NCBI GenBank assembly: GCA_013306675.1 | Contig: JABLUY010000295.1 | Location: 1-39,728, forward strand | DNA: 39,728 bases | Origin: Thraustochytrium sp. TN22 | Lineage: Eukaryota > Sar > Bigyra > Thraustochytrida > Thraustochytriidae | Reading direction: 5' to 3' | Part shown: one piece after another, positions 16,401-23,531 of the stretch | Position numbering within the stretch: the stretch's first letter is position 1 | Layout of the letters: each line of letters starts with the position of its first letter | The notes under the pieces: model-generated | Told to the model about the DNA's origin: nothing | Database searches by the model: none | The model's input: the letters and a program-made list of their open reading frames with translations, nothing else | Position numbers and translations under genes: made by a program

Positions 16401-17249
16401 GTCGTGCACCAGGTGCGCTCGCGCAGCCCGCTCGCAGGCGTGGCGGACGAGCACGAGGCGTGCGAGGACAGCGTCGCGGGCACGGACGACCTCGCCTCGG
16501 TCTCGTCCGTGGCGCGGCCCGCCAAGGCGCTCCTCTTGCACTGGGTGTGTCCGCTCGTGGTGCGGCTCGTGGACCGCCTGACGCGCGAGACGGACTTTAT
16601 CCTGACCTGCGGCGGCGAGCGCGTGCAGCTGCACATTCCGGAGCGCGTCCTGGCCGAGGTTGCCGTGGCGATCCACAACCTGCTGCAGGTCTGCGCCTCG
16701 GACGAGGGCGTGACGCTGCAGGCTGCCAACGTGCTCGTGGACCAAGGCGCGCTCCCGGTCCTGGCGCGGCTCTTCCTGTTCGCAGACGCGGCGCGCGAGG
16801 CGGAGCGCGTCGAGGTCAAGCCATCCGCGTACGACACCGAGGCGGAGATACAGCACGTTGTCAAGAACCGCGCTCCGGACTTTGCCAGCCTCCTCCACGC
16901 TGGCCTGGTGCTCTCGTACCTGGGCTCTGCGGCGCAGGGGCCTCGAGTCGCTGGCGCCGTGGAGCTCGCCATTCGCGACCAGTTCGCCGCTGTGGACGGC
17001 TCCTCGCATCTTGCGTCCCGCGCTCGCTCTCGCTGTCAGTCGGCCGGCATTTTCCTTGTCCACGGCGCACAAGGGGCCGTCGTGCATCGCGTGGAATTTC
17101 ATTCTCCCGGCTCGCAGCCTGTCTCCGGACCTGCAGCTCCGCAGGACTACGACCTCTTGCGCCAGGAGAACCTCCGCCTGCGCCGTGAGCTCGACCTCTT
17201 GCGCCGCGAGCTGGACGATGCCAAGCATCACGCATTGGCCAAAAAGTAG
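13440..17249 (+). CDS. Multidomain PX-PH-TKL protein kinase with armadillo-like C-terminus
   Basis: 1269 aa from the ATG at 13440 (CCCATGGCG). A PX domain spans about 22-160: RSSRQFESLHKLVKR corresponds to the phosphoinositide-binding RRxxxF motif, and FLRPLPRRRYF to the PX proline loop. A PH domain spans about 275-385 (AGFLGKRGGYHGGLKSWKRRFFRL). The TKL-type (Raf/CTR1-like) kinase starts near residue 540: glycine loop VGEGAAGEVF, VAIK with Lys568, HRDLKSMN with Asp664, DFG with Asp682, APE with Glu732, and DPRARPSFQEIV in the C-lobe. All catalytic residues are present. A very acidic insert of about 130 residues (rich in Asp/Glu, about 15900-16080) splits the C-lobe. The C-terminal 300 residues contain armadillo/HEAT-like helices (VAVAIHNLLQV, VLVDQGALPVLARL) and a final leucine-rich coiled coil. 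A phosphoinositide-recruited MAP3K-like kinase at endomembranes is inferred. Confidence 0.9.
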   Translation: MARRGDEVIWANVEDGQGCALVGGLRIKFAIPLTQMATRNASSFVNYCIVVQVRSAHPVEEHKDDQDLDQDQDQDQEERWMVKRSSRQFESLHKLVKRTLEEKGASYRPFLRPLPRRRYFESSAGPALQLRKKRLKEYLADVLALAQTDTDVCHLACAFLDLDEDAVAQPAQAPTINPGSLPPLPPTPSGAGSARTKHRRAEPVFTERRTALDSVVGVLRKGWKAGVGRPTPRRESAAAATEEGAVAATPVSTATAAAAAAAAGEAVADGTPTPLEGAGVLKAGFLGKRGGYHGGLKSWKRRFFRLTPSGLAYYSSTTMTLLGVISLSESTGVVMLLDAEQGRLQRVPAGKFGFLVSTEERELLLCADTESDRVSWMRAVRVAMGERVKAARHHQHHQHQHQHSRSRSSNGTDDWWDGGQSPTPFVMASAASQQQRSAMKSAAPAPAQTAAAASATATTTTAAAAAAGTRTPTTASAAEEAPGRKSGFAARLRRRASSGGPLLVDPCDASKQTSKFVKEEASFDAPDLWRKDPWEVDWAQVDLGVKVGEGAAGEVFRGSLWGSEVAIKRMHCAEITPGMLRALRKEVTILSQLRHPNVVLYIGACTVPPNVCMVTEWCSRGSLFDVLHSSSILLATRRRIDLALQVAQGMSYLHGRPKQIIHRDLKSMNVLVTQGWQAKVADFGLTIVRRASEQPSSKATESSAGRDDAREDEDGESAHFGIQGTPQWMAPEVMEGNKYNGKVDVYGFGIVLTEFFTRKMPFADRYKQFDFVDAVLEGATPTIPVWASDAATYGELEELEGRPESKSRFRRRSLLFDRQAHTGPRDENHKDGENDGVNENDNDDEEEEEEVDEEDEDVEDEGEVEDEDEAGDEEADPLALAAATARRVHAVSGPRARGGTSGSGRGSGSALARELLGPANIQRLTLDCLSRDPRARPSFQEIVARLSKLLENSPEELLEHFDLPRLHEMLEVGGLFDLSLAAREVTQVVHQVRSRSPLAGVADEHEACEDSVAGTDDLASVSSVARPAKALLLHWVCPLVVRLVDRLTRETDFILTCGGERVQLHIPERVLAEVAVAIHNLLQVCASDEGVTLQAANVLVDQGALPVLARLFLFADAAREAERVEVKPSAYDTEAEIQHVVKNRAPDFASLLHAGLVLSYLGSAAQGPRVAGAVELAIRDQFAAVDGSSHLASRARSRCQSAGIFLVHGAQGAVVHRVEFHSPGSQPVSGPAAPQDYDLLRQENLRLRRELDLLRRELDDAKHHALAKK

Positions 17250-18064
17250 GCTAGGCCTTGCTAATGAACATGCGCTCACTGGCTTGCACTGTTGTTCTTG
17301 TTAGGGCTGCGACGCTCGACCTGGGAGCGGCCACGCATGGCTCCCTCGAATCGGAGCGGGCGAGCGACCAGCGTGAGAGCGTAGTAGCCCGGGCCAGCCA
17401 CTGGCAAGGCTCAGCTGGCAGTGGCAGTGGCAGTGCAGTCGCGGTGAGCCTTGCTCATCAGCAACGCGCCTGCAGTGGCGACTCGCGACCATGCTGGTGG
17501 CGATCTTTCCATTGCACCTTGTTGCCAGTTGCAAAGTGGCGGGCAAGACACAAGTGCAAGAAGCAGGTCTGGCGCCTTTGCGCGCAAGTGGCGCGCCGCG
17601 CAAAAGAAAGCTGGCTGCTCTCGGAAAAGCTATAGCTCTAGACCTGCCGATGCCCAGCAGCCCAGGCAGGCAGGCAGACCGGCAGCGGCGCTGCGCGGCG
17701 GGCGGCGGCGCGCGCGCGGCAGCGGCGGCGGCAGCAGCGGGGGCGGCCGAGCGCGCGTCAACACAGCGCAGCGCAGTGTAGCGCGAGGCTGGCCGGTTGG
17801 GCGGGCGCGCGACCGCCTGACAAGGGCCCGAGGCACGGCCCGAGCCACCTCCATCGCCAAGCGCGAGTCGTATCTAGGCCGCCCGGCCGACGGGCCCCGC
17901 GCGCGCGCGAAGGCAGCGGCGACGGCAGCAGCACGCGCGTGTCCTCCCGCGTCGGCCTGCGGTCCTCTTCGCGGCCTCGTCGTAGATCTCGCGCAGGGTG
18001 TCGACGGCCGCTCCACGCGCACGCAGGCGCGGGGAAAAGCGCGCAGCAGTGCCAAAAGCAGAGC
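17250..18064. other. Intergenic and leader region upstream of the GNAT-like gene
   Basis: An 815-bp same-strand gap. It contains a GGCAGT repeat (TGGCAGTGGCAGTGGCAGTG, about 17417-17436), a short CAGG run (about 17664-17682) and a very GC-rich stretch of GGCGGC/CGCGCG (17690-17780 and 17895-17940). Frames are open but low complexity. I see no gene. Confidence 0.5.
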
Positions 18065-19165
18065 ATGTCGCACGTGAGCAAGGAGGCCGGTGCGGCGAAC
18101 ACCTTAGAGGTGCAGAAGAACGCGATTGCGAGCTTTTTGACGCAGTGCGAGAATGAGGTGTGGGAGCGGAATCGGGACGGCGCCATTGTGAACCTGGAAA
18201 AGGCGTCGAAGCGCATCAACGAGCTGGCCGAGGGGACGCCGCTGCGCAAGGAGTTCGAGACTCGGCTGCGCGCGCTCAAGATCAATGTGCACCTAATGCA
18301 GCTCTTCCCAAAGGACGTAAAGCCCTTCGAGCGGAGAACGAAGATCTACACCAAGGATACCATGGACCCCAAGGCATACCAGTGCTTTCACCAGCTGAGC
18401 CATTTCATGCGTACGAACGTGTTTTGCAAGGAGCTCAACATCCCCTGGCAAATCGAGTTCGACGAGCGCGATGATAAGGCACTGCATGGCATCGTGCTCG
18501 TGGGCGACGCGCCGCAGACGTACTCGCGCGTGTGGATCGAGAAGGGCGGCGACGGCACGCGCTGGGCCGTGCTGGACCGTATGTGCACGCTCGACTCGCC
18601 TCACGTGGTGCGCCGCCGGGGCTCGGCTGTCTACATGCTCAACAGCTTGGTTTACTACCTGGACAGCGTCGCCACCAAGGCGAAGCTGCGCGTGCTCGTG
18701 GTGCATGTGCCCATCCGCTCGGCTCTGCCCATTGTCGACCGCCTGCTCGCCAAGAAGTTCCGCTTTGTCCTCTCTCACGAGGCCTATCAGCAACGCAAGG
18801 AGGCCGACAAGGCACTCTTTTACTTTGACGGCGATCAAATGCGCCTCAATACTGTGCACCTATACTTTCCGCTGCCTCATGTGCCGGAGGACCAGGTGCA
18901 GGCTGATCTCGTGGAGATTCGAAAGGCCGAGCAAAGGCAAATCGCCCTCACCCAGGACCCAGACAATGTCAAGAGACAGCATGAGGTCAAGATGCGCGCG
19001 CGCCGCCGATTCCAAGAGCAGCAGCAGCAGCAGCAGCAGCAAGAGCAGCAGCAAATGCACATGCAGCAGCAGCAGCAGCAAATGCAGCAAATGCAGCAAC
19101 AACAGCAAATGCACATGCAGCAGCACGACTCCGCCGATAACCAGCTCATGCAGGACCATGACTAA
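18065..19165 (+). CDS. Conserved-looking protein with possible GNAT acetyltransferase fold and C-terminal polyglutamine
   Basis: 366 aa from the ATG at 18065. Residues 1-110 are helical. Residues 130-265 alternate strands and helices: the stretch ending in RRRGSA followed by a helix fits the GNAT acetyl-CoA motif A (R-x-x-G-x-A). The later segment ALPIVDRLLAKKFRFV resembles the GNAT motif B region, where a helix precedes 'k-GF'. This is a fold-level guess without a family name. Residues 300-360 are Gln-rich (CAG/CAA tracts at 19016-19125) with interspersed Met and His. Coding periodicity, balanced composition and the long uninterrupted frame leave little doubt that it is a real gene. It is convergent with the zinc-finger gene at 19644 (478 bp apart). 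Confidence 0.75.
   Translation: MSHVSKEAGAANTLEVQKNAIASFLTQCENEVWERNRDGAIVNLEKASKRINELAEGTPLRKEFETRLRALKINVHLMQLFPKDVKPFERRTKIYTKDTMDPKAYQCFHQLSHFMRTNVFCKELNIPWQIEFDERDDKALHGIVLVGDAPQTYSRVWIEKGGDGTRWAVLDRMCTLDSPHVVRRRGSAVYMLNSLVYYLDSVATKAKLRVLVVHVPIRSALPIVDRLLAKKFRFVLSHEAYQQRKEADKALFYFDGDQMRLNTVHLYFPLPHVPEDQVQADLVEIRKAEQRQIALTQDPDNVKRQHEVKMRARRRFQEQQQQQQQQEQQQMHMQQQQQQMQQMQQQQQMHMQQHDSADNQLMQDHD
19016..19125 (+). repeat. CAG/CAA polyglutamine-coding repeat
   Basis: CAG runs interrupted by CAA, ATG and CAC codons encode Gln-rich tracts with QMHMQ spacers near the C-terminus of the protein at 18065-19165. The unit CAAATGCACATGCAGCAGC occurs twice, suggesting expansion by slippage plus local duplication. 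Confidence 0.9.
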
Positions 19166-19643
19166 ATTTCACCCTTGTACCGAGAACTGATTGATTGTGT
19201 GTTGTTGCCTTGTGCATTCCTTGGGTCGCCTGGTCGGCGGTTGATTCGTCGCAAAGCCAAGATTCGCAAATTTGGGAGAGAGAAAAAGGCTACAGATGAT
19301 ACACACGGCGAGTTTCCGCCGTACTACGAAGTAATCTACTACAAAAAGGGACAAAAGAATGACAGGAGCGTAGCACCAGGCGCGGCGACGACACAGAGGA
19401 AACAAAGGAGCGTGCGCGAGGCAGCTGCGAACCAGAGGAAAAGAGACGGGACCCCCAGAAGCATGCAGACCGCCTGAATAATTGTGCCTTGCGCGCACCA
19501 TGCGCACATTGCATTGGTGCTCACAGTCAGGTCCAGCTTTGCGCGAGAGGGCGAGAGACGGGCCCCCACTGGCGCATGGTTTTGTTGATTATGTATAGCC
19601 GCGAGCCGAGGCGGCGGCATGGCGGCGACCTCCACGCCATGGC
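19166..19643. other. Tail-to-tail intergenic region, AT-richer than its surroundings
   Basis: These 478 bp separate two convergent stop codons. The section 19170-19480 is visibly richer in A and T than the flanking coding DNA, as expected for 3' untranslated and termination sequence. No gene or RNA signature was recognised. Confidence 0.5.
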
Positions 19644-21296
19644 TCAGGCCGTGGAACCAGGAGACGAGACAGCAGCAACGCCAGCGTAGTGCTGCTTGCA
19701 GTAGCCGTCAATGGTCGGGCAGCGCAGGCAGTCGCGCGTCGCGCAGCGGCGGCCGCCGCCGTGGGTCCAGCAGAGACCGCGGCCAATATCGCGGCGCTGG
19801 CAGCCCTGGAAGCTGCAGCGGCGGCCGCCGCCGTGCGCAGCGCAGTAGCCGCCGCCCTGATCGCCCTTTTCGCACTCCGGCACGGAGCACTTCTTCTTGC
19901 GCGTGCCACCGTGCTTGGAGCAGAAGCGCAGGCCGGCCACAATCTTGTTGCAGCCGTCAAACTTGCAGGGACGCCCGCCGCCGTGCTTGGCGCACAGGCC
20001 GCCGCCCTTGTCGCGAGTGGTGCAGCCCTCCACGGAGCACATCTTGCCAGCGCGCTTGGACCGCTTGGCGGCCGGCGGCGACTCGGGCGACCGATCGGGG
20101 GAGGCCAGCGGCAAGGCTGATGACAGCGCGGCCAGCGGCGGCGGCGGTGGCGGCGGCACCTGCCGGTACTGCTGCTGCTGCTGGGCGAAGCGCGAAAAGT
20201 GTTGCAGCAGAGCATCGTTGGACAGCAGGCTGTTGTGGCGCGAAAGTTTGCGCGGCGACTCAGGGCTATGCTCCAGGCTGAGGCCGACGGGCGCCGGAGC
20301 CGAGTACACGGAGCCGGCGGAGGATGCGCCGGACCTGACCGAAGCGGCAGAGGAGGGCTCCAGGTCCGAGAGGCGCTGGCCGGCGATCCCCGCCAGGCTT
20401 GAGCTGCGGCTCTGCTGCGACTTGGTCGAGGACAGCAGCGCGGCAAAGTCCACGACGCTGCGCGAACCCGGGCTGCCCTCGCCGTTGGCTGCCAGCAGCG
20501 CGGCCGACTGCAGGTGCGAGTCGCTCGCCACGGACGAGGCCTCCTCGGTGCTGGACCGCGCCGAGAGCCGTGACGACAGCAGCATCTCCTCGAAGCTGCG
20601 CTTGGACCCGACCGACTCGCGACGCTCTGACGTGCTGGCGCCCGCTTCCAGGCTGCCACTGCTGCCGCGCCGCATGTTCGACGGCCGCCCGTCCAGGCCA
20701 AGGCCCAGGAGCAGCCCCTGCGTGTACCGCGGGAACATGGACTGCAGCTGCGCGCTGCTCTGCGCCGAAAGGGCATGCTGTGCGCCTTGGCTGCTGGCGC
20801 TGCCGACGCTCGCCGCGCTGCTCAGCGCGCCCACCTCGTGCGCCGGCGCCGCCGGCAACGCGGGCGCGGGTGCGGGCGCCGGTGCCGGTGCGTACGCCGG
20901 GAGCGCCAGCTGCGCGCTCGAAGCACTGCCTGTGCTGCAGTTGCTTGAAGGTGCTGGCCCGAGCAGGTCCAGGTACGAGAGCGTCGACCGCGTCTGCGGC
21001 GCCGCGTTATGCATCAGCGAGCCCAGCGGCAGCTCCGCATGGTGCGTCTGCGTCTGCGCCTGCGTCTGCGTCTGCGTATGCTGCTGCACCTGGTGTGAAG
21101 GGTACGGCTGGTGGTGGGGGTGGGGGTAGTGGTGGTGGTGCGGGTACGGGTGGTAGCCGCCACCGCTGCTACCGCCCCACTCGTCGCCGCCCAGCGCGAA
21201 CTGCTTCGGCAGGCGCGTCTCCATCATCTCCAGACGCGCGCGCCCGCGCGCGCGCAGCCGATGCAGGTCTGCCTGCTTGCCTTGGCGCGCCTGCAC
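19644..21296 (-). CDS. WRKY19-like zinc-finger protein with five tandem C-x4-C-x9-C-x2-H fingers
   Basis: 550 aa from the ATG at 21296; in-frame Met codons at 21227 and 21224 are equally plausible starts. The N-terminal 400 residues are low complexity: His/Pro/Tyr-rich, then Ala/Pro- and Ser-rich, with several RRxS and SP sites. A basic PPAAKRSKR stretch that could be a nuclear signal precedes five zinc fingers at about 415-535. These start CSVEGC, CKFDGC, CSVPEC, CSFQGC and CATRDC, each followed by nine residues, Cys, two residues and His, mostly with a GG(G)R linker. These fingers are the repeat found beside WRKY domains in plants and in large families of stramenopile nuclear proteins. There is no WRKY domain here. 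A role as a nuclear DNA-binding or regulatory factor is inferred from the family. It is convergent with the GNAT-like gene. Confidence 0.88.
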   Translation of the reverse strand: MQARQGKQADLHRLRARGRARLEMMETRLPKQFALGGDEWGGSSGGGYHPYPHHHHYPHPHHQPYPSHQVQQHTQTQTQAQTQTHHAELPLGSLMHNAAPQTRSTLSYLDLLGPAPSSNCSTGSASSAQLALPAYAPAPAPAPAPALPAAPAHEVGALSSAASVGSASSQGAQHALSAQSSAQLQSMFPRYTQGLLLGLGLDGRPSNMRRGSSGSLEAGASTSERRESVGSKRSFEEMLLSSRLSARSSTEEASSVASDSHLQSAALLAANGEGSPGSRSVVDFAALLSSTKSQQSRSSSLAGIAGQRLSDLEPSSAASVRSGASSAGSVYSAPAPVGLSLEHSPESPRKLSRHNSLLSNDALLQHFSRFAQQQQQYRQVPPPPPPPLAALSSALPLASPDRSPESPPAAKRSKRAGKMCSVEGCTTRDKGGGLCAKHGGGRPCKFDGCNKIVAGLRFCSKHGGTRKKKCSVPECEKGDQGGGYCAAHGGGRRCSFQGCQRRDIGRGLCWTHGGGRRCATRDCLRCPTIDGYCKQHYAGVAAVSSPGSTA

Positions 21297-21650
21297 GGCG
21301 TGAGGGAGCCCTTTGTCGCTCGCCGTGCTTGAGTCACCCTGCCAGCGCCCCAGCCTCTGGGCCCGCTGCCCGGCGAGCGCGCGACCGGCGGCGCGAGAGC
21401 TCTCGCGCGCGTGAACGACCGCGCCGCGCCGCCCGCGCCGTGCCGCGCCGCGCCGAGCCGCGCCGAGCCGAGACGAGACAGAGCTTTGCAGCCTGCCTGC
21501 CCGCGCTCGCTTGTTGCGCTTGTTGGCACCACCAAGGTGCGGTCAGGCTCGGCAGGTGCCGTGGCCGGGCCCGGAGGAAGGAAGGGGCTGCGAGACAGAT
21601 GGGAGGAAGGCGAGCCCGCCCGGCTGCGAGCCGCGCGCGCGGGCGCCGAG

Positions 21651-21690
21651 GCGGGGCGGGGCGGGGCGGGGCGGGGCGGGGCGGGCGCGG
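21651..21690 (+). repeat. (GGGGC)7 repeat, potential G-quadruplex / GC-box cluster
   Basis: Seven consecutive GGGGC/GCGGG units on the plus strand lie about 350 bp upstream of the minus-strand zinc-finger gene. The runs of four G at 5-bp spacing meet the usual G-quadruplex pattern. They could equally be GC boxes of a CpG-rich promoter. Confidence 0.85.
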
Positions 21691-22363
21691 CGGCGCGGCG
21701 GGCGGCGCAGGCCGGCGCTGGCCAGGCAGGCAGCCTGGGCGCTCGGGGGCAGGCGCGGCGCGGCGCGGCGGGGCCACCCTGCGGCGCGCTTCCCAAAGCG
21801 AGATTCGCCGCCCCCCGCGCGCGCCGCCGCCCTCTGCGCGCGCCCCCCGCAGCGGCCGCCGCCGCCCCCCGCGCCTCTGGGCGCCGCGCCTGCTTGCGCC
21901 GCGGCCGCCGCCCAGTGGGCGCGGGGGGCGGCCGCCGCGCGCCGCGCGCCGAGGTGCGCCGGGGCCGGGGTAGATTCCGCGCCACCCTCCGGAGCGTGCA
22001 TCACCCTAGCTGCTGGAGGCGGCCGCTGCGCGCGCGTGGCCGCGGAAAGATTCCGCTCATCGTGAGCGTGAAGCGCGTCAAGCGCGTCAAGCACGAAGCA
22101 CGAAGCACCTGCCTGGTGGCAGCGCCACTGCCAGCGCTGCGGCCGCGCCGGCAGCGGTGATGGCTGGCCACGGTCGCGCGGCCGCGAAGCGCAGCGCGCG
22201 ACGAGAGCGATGCCGCTGCGGCGGCCGCGCGCGGGAAAGTGGGCCGTGCTGCGACGGGCCGGCGGGCCGCACTGCACTGCTGCCGCGCGCATAAATCAAA
22301 GTTTAGCACTGGCACTGGCGTCAGTGGCGGGCAGGGCCTGCAGGCAAGTTGTGCGTGCGTGCA

Positions 22364-22398
22364 GCACGTGCAGCGAGCGAGCGAGGAGCTGCACGTGC
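22364..22398. promoter_or_regulatory. Perfect 11-bp inverted repeat containing two CACGTG (E-box/G-box) cores
   Basis: GCACGTGCAGC at 22364-22374 and its exact reverse complement GCTGCACGTGC at 22388-22398 flank a 13-base GAGCGAGCGAGGA spacer. Each arm contains the palindrome CACGTG, the core bound by bHLH and bZIP factors. The location in a divergent intergenic region fits a regulatory site, but chance in GC-rich DNA is possible. Confidence 0.5.
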
Positions 22399-23103
22399 AC
22401 GGCGTGGCGTGCGACGACGACTGGTTGGTTGCCGAGGTAGAGAAAAAGGGTGGTCCAGCCCTGGACCACGAGGCAGCCACGCGTCGCAGATTCGCAATGA
22501 ATGGTGGGGTGGCCGCAGGCCGTGGCCCGAAGGCCCCGAACGGAGATCGCGCCGCCGCTGGCAGGCTGCCAGCAGCCGCCTCGGCGCACAAGTGGCACGG
22601 AAACGTGAGTTGGAAGAACCCAAGGCTTGCTAGGGTGCTGGCGCCAGTGGCGCGGTTGACGTGGCTTTTGGCTTCAGGATCACCCTGGCAGCACTCCTCG
22701 GCCAACCGACCAGCCACGTTGTGCAGTGCAGTGTGCATCGGCCAGCACAAGGCTTCTGCGGACGCTTCGCGACGCTTCGCGCGTTTCGCGGCCACCCTTG
22801 CTTGCCAGAAAGCTGGCTGGTCCGGGGGGGGGGTCGTACAGGTGCTGAGGTACAACTGAAGGCCACCCCCTTGTCAAAGACGTTCTCGGGGCCGTGCTCG
22901 AGACGGCCTCCTCCTGGTTGTCAACGACGCTTGATTGCTTTTTTGCTGCACTTGACATTCGCCGTGATGCACCGGTCGACCCGCGTCAGGCCAACTAAGG
23001 TCTTTTTGGCGCCTAATCAAGCACAGTTCGGTGGTCAGCGGGAGATGCAAGTTACTTTCACTGTCAGGAGAAAGTTCTCCTTCATCAAGAAAAGGCCAAG
23101 GAG

Positions 23104-23178
23104 TTGCTGAGCGCTGCGGACTTGCTGAGTGCTGCGGAGCTGTTGAGCGCTGCTGAGCTGTTGAGCGCTGCTGGCTTG
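23104..23178. repeat. Four-copy 18-21 bp tandem repeat
   Basis: Units of the form TTG(CTG)AGCGCTGC[G/T]GAGC recur at 23104, 23122, 23143 and 23161. The tract lies about 350 bp upstream of the JmjC gene in non-coding DNA. Confidence 0.8.
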
Positions 23179-23531
23179 AGGTTCTGTGGAGTAGCGAGCT
23201 AGCTAGCCAGTAGCTGGAGTATCACTTGACACGCAACTGCTGCGTCGTTGCACAGACAATGATGTCGGAGTCGCTGCCCTTGCAGTGGCAGCCTTTCTTC
23301 TTACAGTTAAGTTAGGTCGTTTGGCGGCTTTGGCCCACACGCACGAAGACGCGCCAACCAACTCACAGTCAGCCACCGTTTTCAAGTTCCTCGGGCAAGG
23401 CGCCGCTTGCTCCTCAGCTGCCAGGCGCTGCCAGTGCCCTCTCACAGTCAGGCTGCCGCGCCTGCGAGCGGCGCGCACGCCACGCGCGCAAGCACCGGAC
23501 CGCGTCGAATGCTCAGACGGTTGCGGCCACG

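Larger units (their letters stand above)
21297..23531. other. 2.2-kb divergent intergenic region (zinc-finger gene / JmjC gene)
   Basis: This is the longest head-to-head gap in the window. It holds a CCGAG/CCGCG pentamer tract (21418-21478), a GGGGC repeat (21651-21690), a CpG-rich block (to about 22000), an inverted repeat centred on CACGTG (22364-22398), a run of ten G (22824-22833) and a four-copy 18-21 bp tandem repeat (23104-23178). Open frames in both directions (for example 22239-22859 plus) have no domain and are probably chance. Confidence 0.5.

Noticed and set aside
15543-17279. Minus-strand frame of 578 codons
   Set aside because: Antisense to the kinase catalytic and C-terminal domains, whose motifs are unmistakable on the plus strand.
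19897-21129. Plus-strand frame of 410 codons
   Set aside because: Antisense to the zinc-finger gene, whose five fingers define the coding strand.
22239-22859. Plus-strand frame of 206 codons in the large intergenic region
   Set aside because: No domain, unremarkable composition, overlapped by equally long frames on the other strand.
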